Numbered from the stretch's first letter, positions 17,476-26,385 are shown. The stretch: DNA of 49,719 nucleotides from an uncultured bacterium (GCA_903828245.1 CAIKLP010000025.1:1-49719), one strand, 5' to 3'. Numbers and translations are program-made. Notes: a model not told the origin generated them from the letters alone.

Positions 17476-19092
17476 ATGAAGAAAATATTGGTTATTGCAT
17501 TTTTATTATTGGGCTTTCAAATGCCATTTGGTTTGGCGCAAAATAATAACATCATATTAAAAAGTTTTTTACCTTTTACCAATAGTGGAACGGCAAATAT
17601 TTGGGGTTTTGTAAAAGGGGCTAACGAATATGCCTTAGTTGGTTTGACAGGTGGAACCGGAAACAATGCAGCTTGTGCAATTGTAGATATTACCACAGCA
17701 ACTAATCCGGTTTTAAAATTTACCATACCAGGCCCAAATAGTATTTGGAGAGAAATTAGAACATGGGGAAACTATGCATACATCACTACCGAAGCTTCGG
17801 ATAATACATTTGGCATAACCATTGCAAACCTGAGTTATTTGCCAGATAGTGTACCCACCAAACAATTTACACTAGGAGGGGTCATTTCTAATGTACATGC
17901 ATTACACATAGATGCAGGCTTTTTGTATTTATATGGTGCAAACAATAATTTATCAAATGGTGGTGCTTTAATTTTAGATTTAACAGACCCATGGAATCCA
18001 ACCTATGCAGGGGCTTATAACACACGCTATATTCACGACGGTATTGTAAAAAATAATAAATTGTATGCCGGAGAAATTTTTTCGGGTCAATTTAGTATAA
18101 TAGATGTGACTAATAAAATGTCGCCGGTCGTTATCAATACACAACAAACACCTTTTCAATTTACGCACAACACCTGGCTTTCTAGTAATGGAAATATATT
18201 ATATATCACCGATGAAATAACCGACGCCACTGTTGCTGCTTACGATATTTCTGATAACTCGAATATTAAATTTTTAGATAGTTATAAGCGAACATTTTCA
18301 AATGGCGCGATTCCTCATAATACCTATGTGTTAAATAATCCATCGGTTACTGGTTTCAACTCAGATTTTGTACTCACTTCGTATTATAACGAAGGGGTAA
18401 CCATTGTAGATGCAGCGCGTCCAGCAAACTTAGTAGAAGTTGGTAATTACGATACCAATAACCTTTCTGGCTCAAGCTACGATGGTACTTGGGGCGTTTA
18501 TGGATTTTTACCTTCTGGTAATTTAATTTTATCAGACATGACCTTGGGTTTATTTGTAGTTAAACCAACTTATAAAAGAGCTGCTTATTTAGAAGGAACA
18601 ATCCTAGATGCTTCAACAGGATTACCTATTCCGAATGCGAGTATTGAAATTATTTCCAATTCAAAAATAAAATTCTCGGGATTAGATGGCACTTTTAAAA
18701 CAGGGACCGTAGATACTGGAATGATAAATGTGAGTATAGCTAAAACAGGTTATAGAACAGTGTCTACTACATTTAATTTTACAGCAGGTGTGGTGAATAA
18801 CCAAACAATTAATTTGTATCCTGATGGCACGGGAGTCAATGATTTCAACAATAATAGCCAGTGGAAAGTGTATCCAACTACCTTCGATGCGAGTATCAAT
18901 ATTCAATTAAAGGATAAAGAAAATGGAAACATTAGCATCACAGATGTTTCAGGCTGTCAAGTATTTCAAGCCAAAAGTAATGGAGCTGCATTGCAACAAT
19001 TAGATTTATCAAATTTAGCTGCTGGTATGTATGTGATCAAATACAGCAATCAATCAAACCAAACATTTCAACAAAAAATCTTTAAAAAATAA
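17476..19092 (+). CDS. Choice-of-anchor B family protein with type IX secretion C-terminal domain (copy 1)
   Basis: A 538-aa secreted protein of unknown function. A signal peptide covers about 1-21. The main domain (about 30-365) has LVIVD-like beta-propeller repeats, each a strand pair around short TITD/VIIDV phrases. Family signatures include THNTWLSSNGNILYITDE, YNEGVTIVDAARP and a repeated PSGNLILSDMTLGLFV end. A carboxypeptidase-regulatory-like beta sandwich follows (about 373-447), then a C-terminal sorting domain (about 460-538) ending GMYVIKYSNQSNQTFQQKIFKK-like residues of the T9SS type. It is probably exported and attached to or released from the cell surface. The stop overlaps the next start. 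Confidence 0.85.
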   Translation: MKKILVIAFLLLGFQMPFGLAQNNNIILKSFLPFTNSGTANIWGFVKGANEYALVGLTGGTGNNAACAIVDITTATNPVLKFTIPGPNSIWREIRTWGNYAYITTEASDNTFGITIANLSYLPDSVPTKQFTLGGVISNVHALHIDAGFLYLYGANNNLSNGGALILDLTDPWNPTYAGAYNTRYIHDGIVKNNKLYAGEIFSGQFSIIDVTNKMSPVVINTQQTPFQFTHNTWLSSNGNILYITDEITDATVAAYDISDNSNIKFLDSYKRTFSNGAIPHNTYVLNNPSVTGFNSDFVLTSYYNEGVTIVDAARPANLVEVGNYDTNNLSGSSYDGTWGVYGFLPSGNLILSDMTLGLFVVKPTYKRAAYLEGTILDASTGLPIPNASIEIISNSKIKFSGLDGTFKTGTVDTGMINVSIAKTGYRTVSTTFNFTAGVVNNQTINLYPDGTGVNDFNNNSQWKVYPTTFDASINIQLKDKENGNISITDVSGCQVFQAKSNGAALQQLDLSNLAAGMYVIKYSNQSNQTFQQKIFKK

Positions 19093-21521
19093 TGATGAAT
19101 TTTAATTTTACCAAAACGAAAGTATTCGCAATTATCTTATTTATGGGTGCAACTTTCACCCAACATGCAGCTGCACAAAATACCAACATTCAATATCGTT
19201 CAAACATTCCATATGCATTGCTTTCAAATATTTGGGGCTATGTTGATACGACGGGCAAAGAGTATGCGCTTGTAGGGGCTAATAATGGCCTCTCAGTAGT
19301 TAATGTTTCCAATCCAGCTCAACCATTTAAAAGATTTTTTGTACCAGGTCCTACATCTTCTTGGAGAGAAGTTCGAACATGGGGTAAATATGCTTATGTA
19401 ACAACCGAAGCGGGCACCGGTGTAAAAATTGTAGACATGAGTCATTTTCCGGATACCATATATTCAAAGAACTATACAGGTGATGGCGCTGTTGCCGGAT
19501 TTATTGATCAAATTCATGCATTGCATATAGACAATGGTAAATTGTATTTGTATGGAGGTAATCATCAAAATGGTCGTGCCAAAGTTTTCAGTTTATCAGA
19601 TCCATGGAACCCTCAATATTTAGGAACAGTTTCTAATAATTATGTGCACGATGGTTATGTAAGTAACGATACTTTGTATTCGGGACAAATTTATAATGGT
19701 ACTTTAGAAATTATTGATGCACGCAATTCTGCAGCACCAGTAGTTATTAATTCGCAAGTAACACCAAAACAATTCACGCATAATACTTGGATGTCTACTA
19801 ATAGAAAAGTGATTTATACTACCGACGAAGTAGTAGGTGCTTGGGTTACATCTTACGATATTTCGGATTATTCGAATATCAAAGAATTAGATCGTTACCA
19901 ATCACCAGCAAGTGTGGGTTCTATTTGTCATAATACTTATGTACTCAATAATGTAGCGGTAACTGGGCACAATACCGATTTTTTATTGACCAGTTATTAT
20001 ACCGATGGCGTAACTATAGTAGATGCAAGTCGTCCAGATAATTTAGTGCAAGTGGGCAATTATGATACTTCGCCAACTTATTCGGGCGGAACATTTAATG
20101 GAGCATGGGGTGTTTACGGTTATTTACCTTCAGGAAATTTACTTATTTCTGATATGGAAAATGGATTGTTTGTATTAACCCCAAGCTATCGTAGGGCTTG
20201 CTTCTTAGAAGGTTTAGTTTCAGATCAAATAACACAAAATGCCATTGCTAATGCAACTATTACCGTATTAAACAAAGCAGAATTAAACAGTATTACTAAA
20301 TTTAATGGGGTATTTAAAACAGGCACCGTAGATTCTGGAACATATACAATCCAAGTTTCTGCACCTGGTTATATACCTCAAACTTTGAATAATGTTGTTT
20401 TGAAAAATGGTGTTGTAACGAATCTGCCAATTTTACTTTCCCAACGATTGAATTTTAATTATATAAGTTATGTTCAACTTAAAGATAGTGCAAATATTAA
20501 AATTGAGAATGCCCAAGTGATCATAAAGAATGCCGAATTCAATATTAAAGCAAGTACCGATGTAAATGGAATGTTCTCTGTAATGCCTTTCTATGCTGGA
20601 GTGTACGCGGCATATATTGGTAAAGAAGGCTATAAAACTGCATTCTACGATTCAACATTATATACTCCTAGTACTGGTGTATTAGCTTATGAATTGGAAA
20701 AAGGTTTTTATGATGATTTTATTTTTCAAAACAATTGGACGGTGACCGGCAATGCGCAAAGAGGTGCATGGGTAAAAGGTGAACCCGTTGGAACCTTACT
20801 AAATGGACAAGCAATTGCACCCGAATTTGATGCAGCAAATGATTATGGTGATGAATGTTATGTTACAGGAAATGGTGGCGGAGCAGCAGGTACAGACGAT
20901 ATTGACAATGGTTATACCACTTTAACTTCTCCAGTTTTTGATTTGAGTAATTATATTGCACCTGCTATTTCTTATCAAAGATGGTTTGCCAATTCAGGTG
21001 GTTCGGGTAATCCAAACGATTCCTTAAAAGTTATTTTATCCAATGGAACTGTTCAAAAAGTAGTAGAAGTTATCACTGCTGCAACTGCGAATAATAATTC
21101 ATGGGTAACAAAGCAAGTGTTAGTCAACGATTATTTTCCTTCAACAGCTAATAAATCTCAAATGCAAATCTCCTTTTTATCAGGAGATGACGCAACAGGG
21201 CATTTAGTAGAAGCAGGGGTGGATAAAGTACAAGTATTGGAAACAGCAAAAGTGGGAGTACTAAACCATTCAACCATTGTTTCTTCTCTGATGGTTTATC
21301 CTAATCCATTGGCAGCAAATTCGCAAATTGTTTATCAATTAAATGATTTAGCAAAAGCAGCTAAAATAGAATTAATCGATTTTCAAGGAAAGGTTATTAA
21401 AACCTATGCATTGCATGCAGATAGGGGACATATGAATTTAGATTTTCCAGTAGCAACGGGCATTTACTTGCTTAAATTAACAAATGGAAACGAACAAATA
21501 ATTCAAAAAATCATCAAATAA
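19092..21521 (+). CDS. Choice-of-anchor B family protein with jelly-roll insert and T9SS C-terminal domain (copy 2)
   Basis: An 809-aa paralogue of the preceding gene, starting in the TAATG overlap at 19092 (a second ATG follows at once). A signal peptide covers about 1-28. The propeller-like domain (about 35-370) matches copy 1 motif by motif: FTHNTWMSTNRKVIYTTDE, YTDGVTIVDASRP, PSGNLLISDMENGLFV. Two carboxypeptidase-regulatory-like domains follow (about 375-540). An added region (about 540-715) resembles a concanavalin-like or jelly-roll domain, with LTSPVFDLSNY typical of that class. A T9SS sorting domain (about 730-809, YPNPLAANSQI to QIIQKIIK) ends it. A bidirectional terminator follows. 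Confidence 0.85.
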   Translation: MMNFNFTKTKVFAIILFMGATFTQHAAAQNTNIQYRSNIPYALLSNIWGYVDTTGKEYALVGANNGLSVVNVSNPAQPFKRFFVPGPTSSWREVRTWGKYAYVTTEAGTGVKIVDMSHFPDTIYSKNYTGDGAVAGFIDQIHALHIDNGKLYLYGGNHQNGRAKVFSLSDPWNPQYLGTVSNNYVHDGYVSNDTLYSGQIYNGTLEIIDARNSAAPVVINSQVTPKQFTHNTWMSTNRKVIYTTDEVVGAWVTSYDISDYSNIKELDRYQSPASVGSICHNTYVLNNVAVTGHNTDFLLTSYYTDGVTIVDASRPDNLVQVGNYDTSPTYSGGTFNGAWGVYGYLPSGNLLISDMENGLFVLTPSYRRACFLEGLVSDQITQNAIANATITVLNKAELNSITKFNGVFKTGTVDSGTYTIQVSAPGYIPQTLNNVVLKNGVVTNLPILLSQRLNFNYISYVQLKDSANIKIENAQVIIKNAEFNIKASTDVNGMFSVMPFYAGVYAAYIGKEGYKTAFYDSTLYTPSTGVLAYELEKGFYDDFIFQNNWTVTGNAQRGAWVKGEPVGTLLNGQAIAPEFDAANDYGDECYVTGNGGGAAGTDDIDNGYTTLTSPVFDLSNYIAPAISYQRWFANSGGSGNPNDSLKVILSNGTVQKVVEVITAATANNNSWVTKQVLVNDYFPSTANKSQMQISFLSGDDATGHLVEAGVDKVQVLETAKVGVLNHSTIVSSLMVYPNPLAANSQIVYQLNDLAKAAKIELIDFQGKVIKTYALHADRGHMNLDFPVATGIYLLKLTNGNEQIIQKIIK

Positions 21522-21544
21522 ATTAAAAATACCTCATAAAAAAA

Positions 21545-21569
21545 GGCTGCGTTTATTATAAACGCAGCC
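21545..21569. terminator. Bidirectional terminator between the T9SS gene pair and purS
   Basis: A perfect 11-bp stem (GGCTGCGTTTA with TAAACGCAGCC) and a 3-nt loop, flanked by seven A on the left and at least seven T on the right. It serves both convergent transcripts. Confidence 0.93.
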
Positions 21570-21594
21570 TTTTTTATGAATAGGTAAATGCTAT

Positions 21595-21846
21595 TTAGCA
21601 AGCAACAATCGTAAATTCATAGCTTTCCATAATAAGGTTGGCTAATAAGTTTTTACAGGCTTGATCTACTAGTTCTTTTGCCTCTGCTTCAGATTCTGCA
21701 GTAATTTCAAGGCTAATGTGTTTACCAATTCTTACATTTTGAATAGTAGTTAAGCCTAGGTTTTTCATGCTACTGCTCACTGCTTTTCCTTGTGGGTCTA
21801 AGATTTCTTTCTTAGGCATTACATTTATTTCTGCTTGAAATTTCAT
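21595..21846 (-). CDS. purS: Phosphoribosylformylglycinamidine synthase subunit PurS
   Basis: PurS is the small scaffold subunit that lets PurQ and PurL work as FGAM synthase in purine synthesis. The 83-aa protein has the family pattern: VMPKKEILDPQGKAVSSSMKNLG, VRIGKHISLEI, then LVDQACKNLLANLIMESYEF. Length is typical. purQ and purL are not nearby. The protein ends the minus-strand run rho-pssA-purS, with an 18-nt gap after pssA, so it probably shares the rho transcript. Confidence 0.92.
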   Translation of the reverse strand: MKFQAEINVMPKKEILDPQGKAVSSSMKNLGLTTIQNVRIGKHISLEITAESEAEAKELVDQACKNLLANLIMESYEFTIVAC

Positions 21847-21864
21847 ATAGATAATAGTTTTTAT

Positions 21865-22563
21865 TTAGCTAATAATTTTCTTTTTTGACACCATTGATAA
21901 TAGGAGATAACATATAATGATCAATGGAATGGCCACAAATTTAAGAATTACAAATAGGATTATTGATATGCCTATTAATATAAATTTTTCGAGGTTTTGA
22001 TTCCAATCAAAATTCTTGAACTTCAAGGAGATAAGTGGAATTTCTGCCACCATAAAAAAACTCATAAGTACAATTAGGCTTATTAAAAATGCTGGACTGT
22101 TAACAAATGTGTTGCTAATGGCTGGATGAGCTAATACAAAAGGGATACTCATAAAAAACAAAGTATTGGCCGGAGTTGGAAGCCCTACAAAATAAGTACT
22201 TTGACGGGTATCATTATTAAATTTTGCTAACCTTAAAGCAGAAAATACCGGTATAATAAAAGCGGCATAAGCCAAATAGCTAGGTAATTGCTGTGCTAAT
22301 AATAAATCGTTTAATACAATGTACATGATTGCACCAGGCGCAAAACCAAAACTAACCATATCGGCTAAAGAATCGAGGTCTTTTCCTATTACAGAATAAG
22401 CATTTAAAGCTCTTGCCGCAAGGCCATCAAAAAAATCGAATAGGGCACTGAGTGCTAATAAATATACCGTTATTTCTATTTGATGTTGGAAGGCAAAAAC
22501 AATAGCAATACAGCCAGCTAATAAATTCAAACACGTAATAAAATTAGGAATATGCTGCTTCAT
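21865..22563 (-). CDS. pssA: CDP-diacylglycerol-serine O-phosphatidyltransferase
   Basis: An inner-membrane enzyme that makes phosphatidylserine, the precursor of phosphatidylethanolamine. The 232-aa protein has several hydrophobic helices and the full CDP-alcohol phosphotransferase motif, with Asp43, Asp46, Gly47, Ala50, Arg51, Gly60, Asp64 and Asp68 in place. This is the membrane-embedded PssA type of Gram-positive and Bacteroidota species, not the E. coli phospholipase-D-like type. It follows rho by 6 nt, which indicates one transcript. Confidence 0.93.
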   Translation of the reverse strand: MKQHIPNFITCLNLLAGCIAIVFAFQHQIEITVYLLALSALFDFFDGLAARALNAYSVIGKDLDSLADMVSFGFAPGAIMYIVLNDLLLAQQLPSYLAYAAFIIPVFSALRLAKFNNDTRQSTYFVGLPTPANTLFFMSIPFVLAHPAISNTFVNSPAFLISLIVLMSFFMVAEIPLISLKFKNFDWNQNLEKFILIGISIILFVILKFVAIPLIIICYLLLSMVSKKKIIS

Positions 22564-22569
22564 GTTTGA

Positions 22570-24228
22570 TTAGCTATTCATCGAAATTAAAAACTCTTCA
22601 TTCGATTTTGTACCACGCATTTGTTTTTGTAAAAACTCCATGGCTTCTACTGGATTCATATCTGATAAATGATTTCTTAAAATCCATGCGCGTTGTAGCA
22701 CATCCTTATCTAATAATAAATCGTCGCGACGGGTAGAAGAAGCATTGATATCTATGGCAGGGAATACACGCTTATTAGCTAGTTTTCTATCTAATTGTAA
22801 TTCCATATTACCCGTTCCCTTAAATTCTTCGAAAATTACTTCGTCCATTTTTGAGCCGGTATCTGTAAGAGCTGTTGCAATAATGGTTAAAGAACCACCA
22901 TGTTCAATTTTACGTGCGGCACCAAAAAACCTTTTTGGTTTATGTAATGCATTGGCATCTACACCACCCGATAAAATTTTACCCGATGCCGGCGCTACGG
23001 TATTATATGCCCTAGCCAAACGGGTAATAGAGTCTAATAGAATTACCACATCATGACCACTTTCTACCATTCGTTTTGCTTTTTCTAAAACGATATTGGC
23101 AATTTTAACATGTCTTTCTGCGGGTTCATCAAAAGTAGAGCTTACTACTTCGGCACGCACGCTGCGGGCCATATCGGTTACCTCTTCTGGTCTTTCGTCT
23201 ATTAATAAAATAATTAAATATACTTCGGGATGATTTGCTGCTATGGCATTGGCTACATCTTTTAATAAAACAGTTTTACCTGTTTTAGGTTGCGCCACAA
23301 TTAATCCTCTTTGCCCTTTTCCAATTGGAGAAAATAGGTCCATTAAACGAGTCGAATAATTTCCAGGATCCGAAAATAAATTGAATTTTTCGAAAGGAAA
23401 CAATGGCGTTAAATAGTCGAAAGGCACACGGTCTCTCACTTCTGCGGGTGTACGGCCATTAATACTATCCACTTTTACTAATGGAAAATATTTCTCTCCT
23501 TCTTTAGGTGGACGAATACTACCTCTAACGGTATCTCCAGTTTTTAAACCAAATAATTTTATTTGTGATTGTGATACATAAATATCGTCTGGAGAAGTTA
23601 AATAATTATAATCTGCCGATCTTAAAAAGCCATATCCATCGGGCATAATTTCTAATACCCCTTCGTTTACAATAGAATTATCAAAATCCAAGGTTTGTAA
23701 AGTGGATTCTGTATTATTTCTTTGTTTATTATTATGGCGATCAAATCGGTTATCGTTATTTCTTTGTGGACGCTCCACTGCCGATTTTTCTAAATTGGCA
23801 GAGGTTTGACTATCGTCTTCTTGGTGTGTATTTTGTGGCGCTTGTACCGGTGTTTCGATATTTTCCGAAACGCTTTCGGATTCGTTAGCATTATTTTCAA
23901 TCACCGAAGCATCGTTGCCTGTATCTTGATTGGCATCGGTAGCTTTCTGTTTTTGTTTGGCAAGCATTGGATTTGATTTTAGAGCGGCTGCCGGTTCGGA
24001 AGTAGGCGATTCATCTTGTTCAGATTTTACACTTCTTTTTCTTTTCGTTTTTTCTGCAGGTGCCGATGCTGTTTCGGCTGCTACTGTTTTTTTGTTTGGG
24101 TTCGATTCCAATATGTGATAGATTAATTCTTGTTTTCTTAATTCTTCGTAACCTGTTATGGCTAAATCTTTTGCAATTTCTCTTAATTCTGAAACTAATT
24201 TTTCGTTTAACGAGCTATTATCGTACAT
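22570..24228 (-). CDS. rho: Transcription termination factor Rho with long disordered insert
   Basis: Rho is a hexameric RNA helicase that ends transcription. The 552-aa protein starts with a Rho N-terminal helical domain (about 8-45). A charged, Asn/Gln/Ser-rich insert of about 135 residues follows (45-180), then the RNA-binding cold-shock-like domain (about 187-260, [16 protein letters not shown]). The ATPase core has the P-loop QPKTGKTV at 313-320, [13 protein letters not shown] and the Q/R loops ([11 protein letters not shown]). The insert is typical of Bacteroidota Rho and may aid RNA binding or phase separation. The leader is described separately. pssA and purS follow closely. Confidence 0.97.
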   Translation of the reverse strand: MYDNSSLNEKLVSELREIAKDLAITGYEELRKQELIYHILESNPNKKTVAAETASAPAEKTKRKRSVKSEQDESPTSEPAAALKSNPMLAKQKQKATDANQDTGNDASVIENNANESESVSENIETPVQAPQNTHQEDDSQTSANLEKSAVERPQRNNDNRFDRHNNKQRNNTESTLQTLDFDNSIVNEGVLEIMPDGYGFLRSADYNYLTSPDDIYVSQSQIKLFGLKTGDTVRGSIRPPKEGEKYFPLVKVDSINGRTPAEVRDRVPFDYLTPLFPFEKFNLFSDPGNYSTRLMDLFSPIGKGQRGLIVAQPKTGKTVLLKDVANAIAANHPEVYLIILLIDERPEEVTDMARSVRAEVVSSTFDEPAERHVKIANIVLEKAKRMVESGHDVVILLDSITRLARAYNTVAPASGKILSGGVDANALHKPKRFFGAARKIEHGGSLTIIATALTDTGSKMDEVIFEEFKGTGNMELQLDRKLANKRVFPAIDINASSTRRDDLLLDKDVLQRAWILRNHLSDMNPVEAMEFLQKQMRGTKSNEEFLISMNS

Positions 24229-24294
24229 GTATTGTGTTTAAATTTTTATTGGGGAGAATTTATAAAGGTGGGGATGATTGAAAGAGGTGTTAGA
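24229..24294 (-). promoter_or_regulatory. G-free, C-rich rho mRNA leader (rut-like)
   Basis: The 66 nt before the rho ATG contain no G and 21 C in the mRNA sense (no C and 21 G on the plus strand). Low structure and an excess of C over G define Rho-utilisation sites. Placed directly before the rho gene, this suggests that Rho binds its own leader and limits its own synthesis. The base counts are read directly; the function is inferred. Confidence 0.6.
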
Positions 24295-24303
24295 CATTAA
24301 CAC
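24287..24303 (-). promoter_or_regulatory. Hairpin at the 5' end of the rho leader
   Basis: GTGTTA and TAACAC form a perfect 6-bp stem with a 5-nt loop. The predicted start site (about 24303) coincides with its outer edge, so the rho mRNA would begin with a hairpin and continue into the G-free stretch. Confidence 0.45.
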
Positions 24304-24307
24304 ATTG

Positions 24308-24338
24308 CAATTTTAACCATTTTAATTAAATAATCAAA
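24308..24338 (-). promoter_or_regulatory. Promoter of rho
   Basis: On the minus strand TTTG (24335-24338), a 19-nt spacer and TAAAATTG (24308-24315) match the Bacteroidota consensus at all but one fixed base. The start site would be near 24303, giving a leader of about 75 nt. Confidence 0.6.
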
Positions 24339-24352
24339 AAAATGTCGTTTTT

Positions 24353-24368
24353 TTTGATGCTAATCAAA
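24353..24368. promoter_or_regulatory. Operator-like palindrome between rho and pyrF
   Basis: TTTGAT and ATCAAA flank a GCTA centre. The same TTTGATGC octamer returns in direct orientation at 24393-24400, exactly 40 bp away. The palindrome lies about 15 bp upstream of the rho -33 element. The regulator, if any, is unknown. Confidence 0.35.
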
Positions 24369-24438
24369 GTTTTTAAGAAAATAACCTCCATGTTTGATGC
24401 AAATTAGGCTTTTTAAACAAATTTCAAGCTAATTTTAT

Positions 24439-24446
24439 TAATTTTG
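24439..24446 (+). promoter_or_regulatory. -7 element TAATTTTG abutting the pyrF start
   Basis: This matches TAnnTTTG exactly, and the pyrF ATG begins 4 nt after its last base. The predicted start site falls at or next to the A of the ATG. No clear TTTG is present 19 nt upstream. Confidence 0.4.
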
Positions 24447-24449
24447 AAT

Positions 24450-25283
24450 ATGCAAAAAATAGACCTTATTCAGCAAATAAAAGCTAAAAAATCATTTTTA
24501 TGTATTGGTTTAGATACCGATTTATCAAAGATTCCAACGCATTTACTGCAGCAAGAAGATCCAATTTTTGCTTTTAACAAAGCCATTATCGATGCAACCG
24601 CCGATTTATGTGTGGCATATAAACCAAATTTAGCTTTTTACGAAAGCATGGGAGCTGCAGGTTGGGAAAGCTTACGCAAAACAATGGATTATATTCCCGC
24701 ACATTGTTTTACCATTGCAGACGCTAAAAGGGGCGATATAGGCAATACTTCTGCCATGTATGCCAAAACATTTTTTGAACCAGCTGCAGCAGGATTTAAT
24801 TTTGATTCTGTAACCGTTGCACCATATATGGGTTCCGATTCGGTTAGCCCATTTTTAGCCTATGCAAATAAGTGGGTTATTTTATTGGCCTTAACTTCTA
24901 ATGATGGAGCCAAAGATTTTCAATTCGATTCTTTTGAAAATGGCGAAAAAGTTTTTGAAAGAGTATTATTAAAATCCAGCAAATGGGGCAGCGATGAAAA
25001 TATGATGTATGTTGTTGGAGCCACCCGTGGCGAAGCATTTGCAGCTATTCGTACATTAGTACCCAATCATTTTTTATTGGTGCCAGGTGTGGGTGCACAA
25101 GGTGGTTCATTAGCCGAGGTTTGTAAGTACGGTCTGAATAAAGAGTGTGGTTTATTAGTGAATTCTTCGAGAGCAATTATTTATGCAAGCAATACAAAAG
25201 ATTTTGCATCAAAGGCAAGGGAGGCGGCATTAGCAATGCAACAAGAAATGGAAATAATTTTGCAAGAAAACAACATTATATAA
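24450..25283 (+). CDS. pyrF: Orotidine 5'-phosphate decarboxylase, type 2
   Basis: The last step of UMP synthesis, decarboxylation of OMP. The 277-aa TIM-barrel protein is the longer type 2 form, as shown by the start [14 protein letters not shown], the active-site [18 protein letters not shown] with the catalytic Lys-Asp set, [10 protein letters not shown] and the phosphate loop VPGVGAQGG. The start is the ATG at 24450, not the TTG two codons earlier that lies inside a -7 box. It diverges from rho and converges on recX, with a single base between the two stop codons. Confidence 0.96.
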   Translation: MQKIDLIQQIKAKKSFLCIGLDTDLSKIPTHLLQQEDPIFAFNKAIIDATADLCVAYKPNLAFYESMGAAGWESLRKTMDYIPAHCFTIADAKRGDIGNTSAMYAKTFFEPAAAGFNFDSVTVAPYMGSDSVSPFLAYANKWVILLALTSNDGAKDFQFDSFENGEKVFERVLLKSSKWGSDENMMYVVGATRGEAFAAIRTLVPNHFLLVPGVGAQGGSLAEVCKYGLNKECGLLVNSSRAIIYASNTKDFASKAREAALAMQQEMEIILQENNII

Positions 25284-25284
25284 A

Positions 25285-25776
25285 TTATTTTTTGCTTCCA
25301 GCTCTTAATAAATCCCAAACCAATTCGCTTTCAAACCCTTTGCCTATAAGATAAGCAGCTAGTTTATTTGTTTTTTTAATCACATTGCTTTCGGAAATTT
25401 CTTTTGCTTTTCTTTTGATTTCTTTTTTTAGCATTTGCGTATAAGTTTCCTGGTCGATGAGTTGTAGTGCTTTTCGAATACAGGGTTCAGAAGTTCCTTT
25501 TAAGCGTAAGGCATTTTTTATTTTTAATTTACCCCAATGTTTTACCCTAAATTTTCCACCTGCATAGGCAATGGCAAATCGCTCTTCGTTTAAGAAATTT
25601 TCTGAAATTAAAAATACGATAATGTCTTCTAGGTCATCGCTTGCAATGCCCATTTTTACTAGCTTTTCTCTTACTTCTTGTTGGCTTCTTTCTTGATAAG
25701 CACAAAAATTAGCGAGTTTTAACTGCGCTGTTTTTTTATCTATTGGGCTAGCTTGTTTTGATTTTTCTTGCTGCAT
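25285..25776 (-). CDS. recX: RecX regulatory protein
   Basis: RecX binds RecA filaments and limits recombination. The 163-aa protein is built of three-helix RecX repeats: ANFCAYQERSQQEVREKL (about 27-44), the second with FLNEERFAIAYAGGKFRVKHWGK (about 70-92), and a third degenerate repeat near the end. Length is normal. recA is not in the window. The gene lies 10 nt after hutD in the same direction, an unexpected partner. Confidence 0.9.
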   Translation of the reverse strand: MQQEKSKQASPIDKKTAQLKLANFCAYQERSQQEVREKLVKMGIASDDLEDIIVFLISENFLNEERFAIAYAGGKFRVKHWGKLKIKNALRLKGTSEPCIRKALQLIDQETYTQMLKKEIKRKAKEISESNVIKKTNKLAAYLIGKGFESELVWDLLRAGSKK

Positions 25777-25786
25777 GCTGTAAAAA

Positions 25787-26371
25787 TTAATACCAAATTC
25801 TGGCCATAATTAATTGTGCATTATCCATACATATTAATTGTAAAGTTTCGGGGGCATCTTCGTATTTCAAAATTAGGCAATCTCCTTTTGTTAATTTATT
25901 TGTTTCCGAAAGGTTAGTAAACGCAACTTCGCCTTGCCAAATATAAATCAAAGTAAGCGAACCAGGGCTCACCACCTGTTCGCTGTGTTGCTGTTGAGTT
26001 TGTAAAGTAAGGGCATCTAATTTGGCTAATACTTTGCCACGGTAAATAATATTAAAATCACTTACCATACCCTCGGCTTTGGTATTCCAATCCCCTTCAA
26101 AAGAATCAACATCAAAGACTTGGAGTGTTTTACTATATAAGTTTTCGTGATGAATGTTTAATTCACCAGCTAAAATAAGCAGCTCTCGCGAGTAGCCTTC
26201 AAATTTTGTAAAAGTGGTTTCGGCTTGTTCAACGGTGGCCGTACTGATCCTAAAATCAAAATCTCTTGCTATAAAATTGGCATGGCTTGGCCATATATAC
26301 AATTCGGAGGTGGTACCTGCTGCCCATCGATTGCAAGTTATTTCGGTATTTTTCTTTACTTGAATGCTCAT
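25787..26371 (-). CDS. HutD/Ves family cupin-like protein
   Basis: A 194-aa soluble protein of the HutD/Ves family, which has a bicupin fold without a proven activity. The start NRWAAGTTSELYIWP, the middle DFDFRISTATVEQ and FTKFEGYSRELLILAGEL are typical. In other bacteria hutD can lie in histidine-use operons, but no hut gene is present here; instead recX follows. A histidine-related role is therefore not supported by context. The upstream spacer has a switch-like set of repeats (26386-26415). Confidence 0.82.
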   Translation of the reverse strand: MSIQVKKNTEITCNRWAAGTTSELYIWPSHANFIARDFDFRISTATVEQAETTFTKFEGYSRELLILAGELNIHHENLYSKTLQVFDVDSFEGDWNTKAEGMVSDFNIIYRGKVLAKLDALTLQTQQQHSEQVVSPGSLTLIYIWQGEVAFTNLSETNKLTKGDCLILKYEDAPETLQLICMDNAQLIMARIWY

Positions 26372-26385
26372 AAATAGCGATTGAT

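Noticed and set aside
25787-26371. Histidine utilisation locus
   Set aside because: HutD alone is not evidence; no hutH, hutU, hutI or hutG is present.
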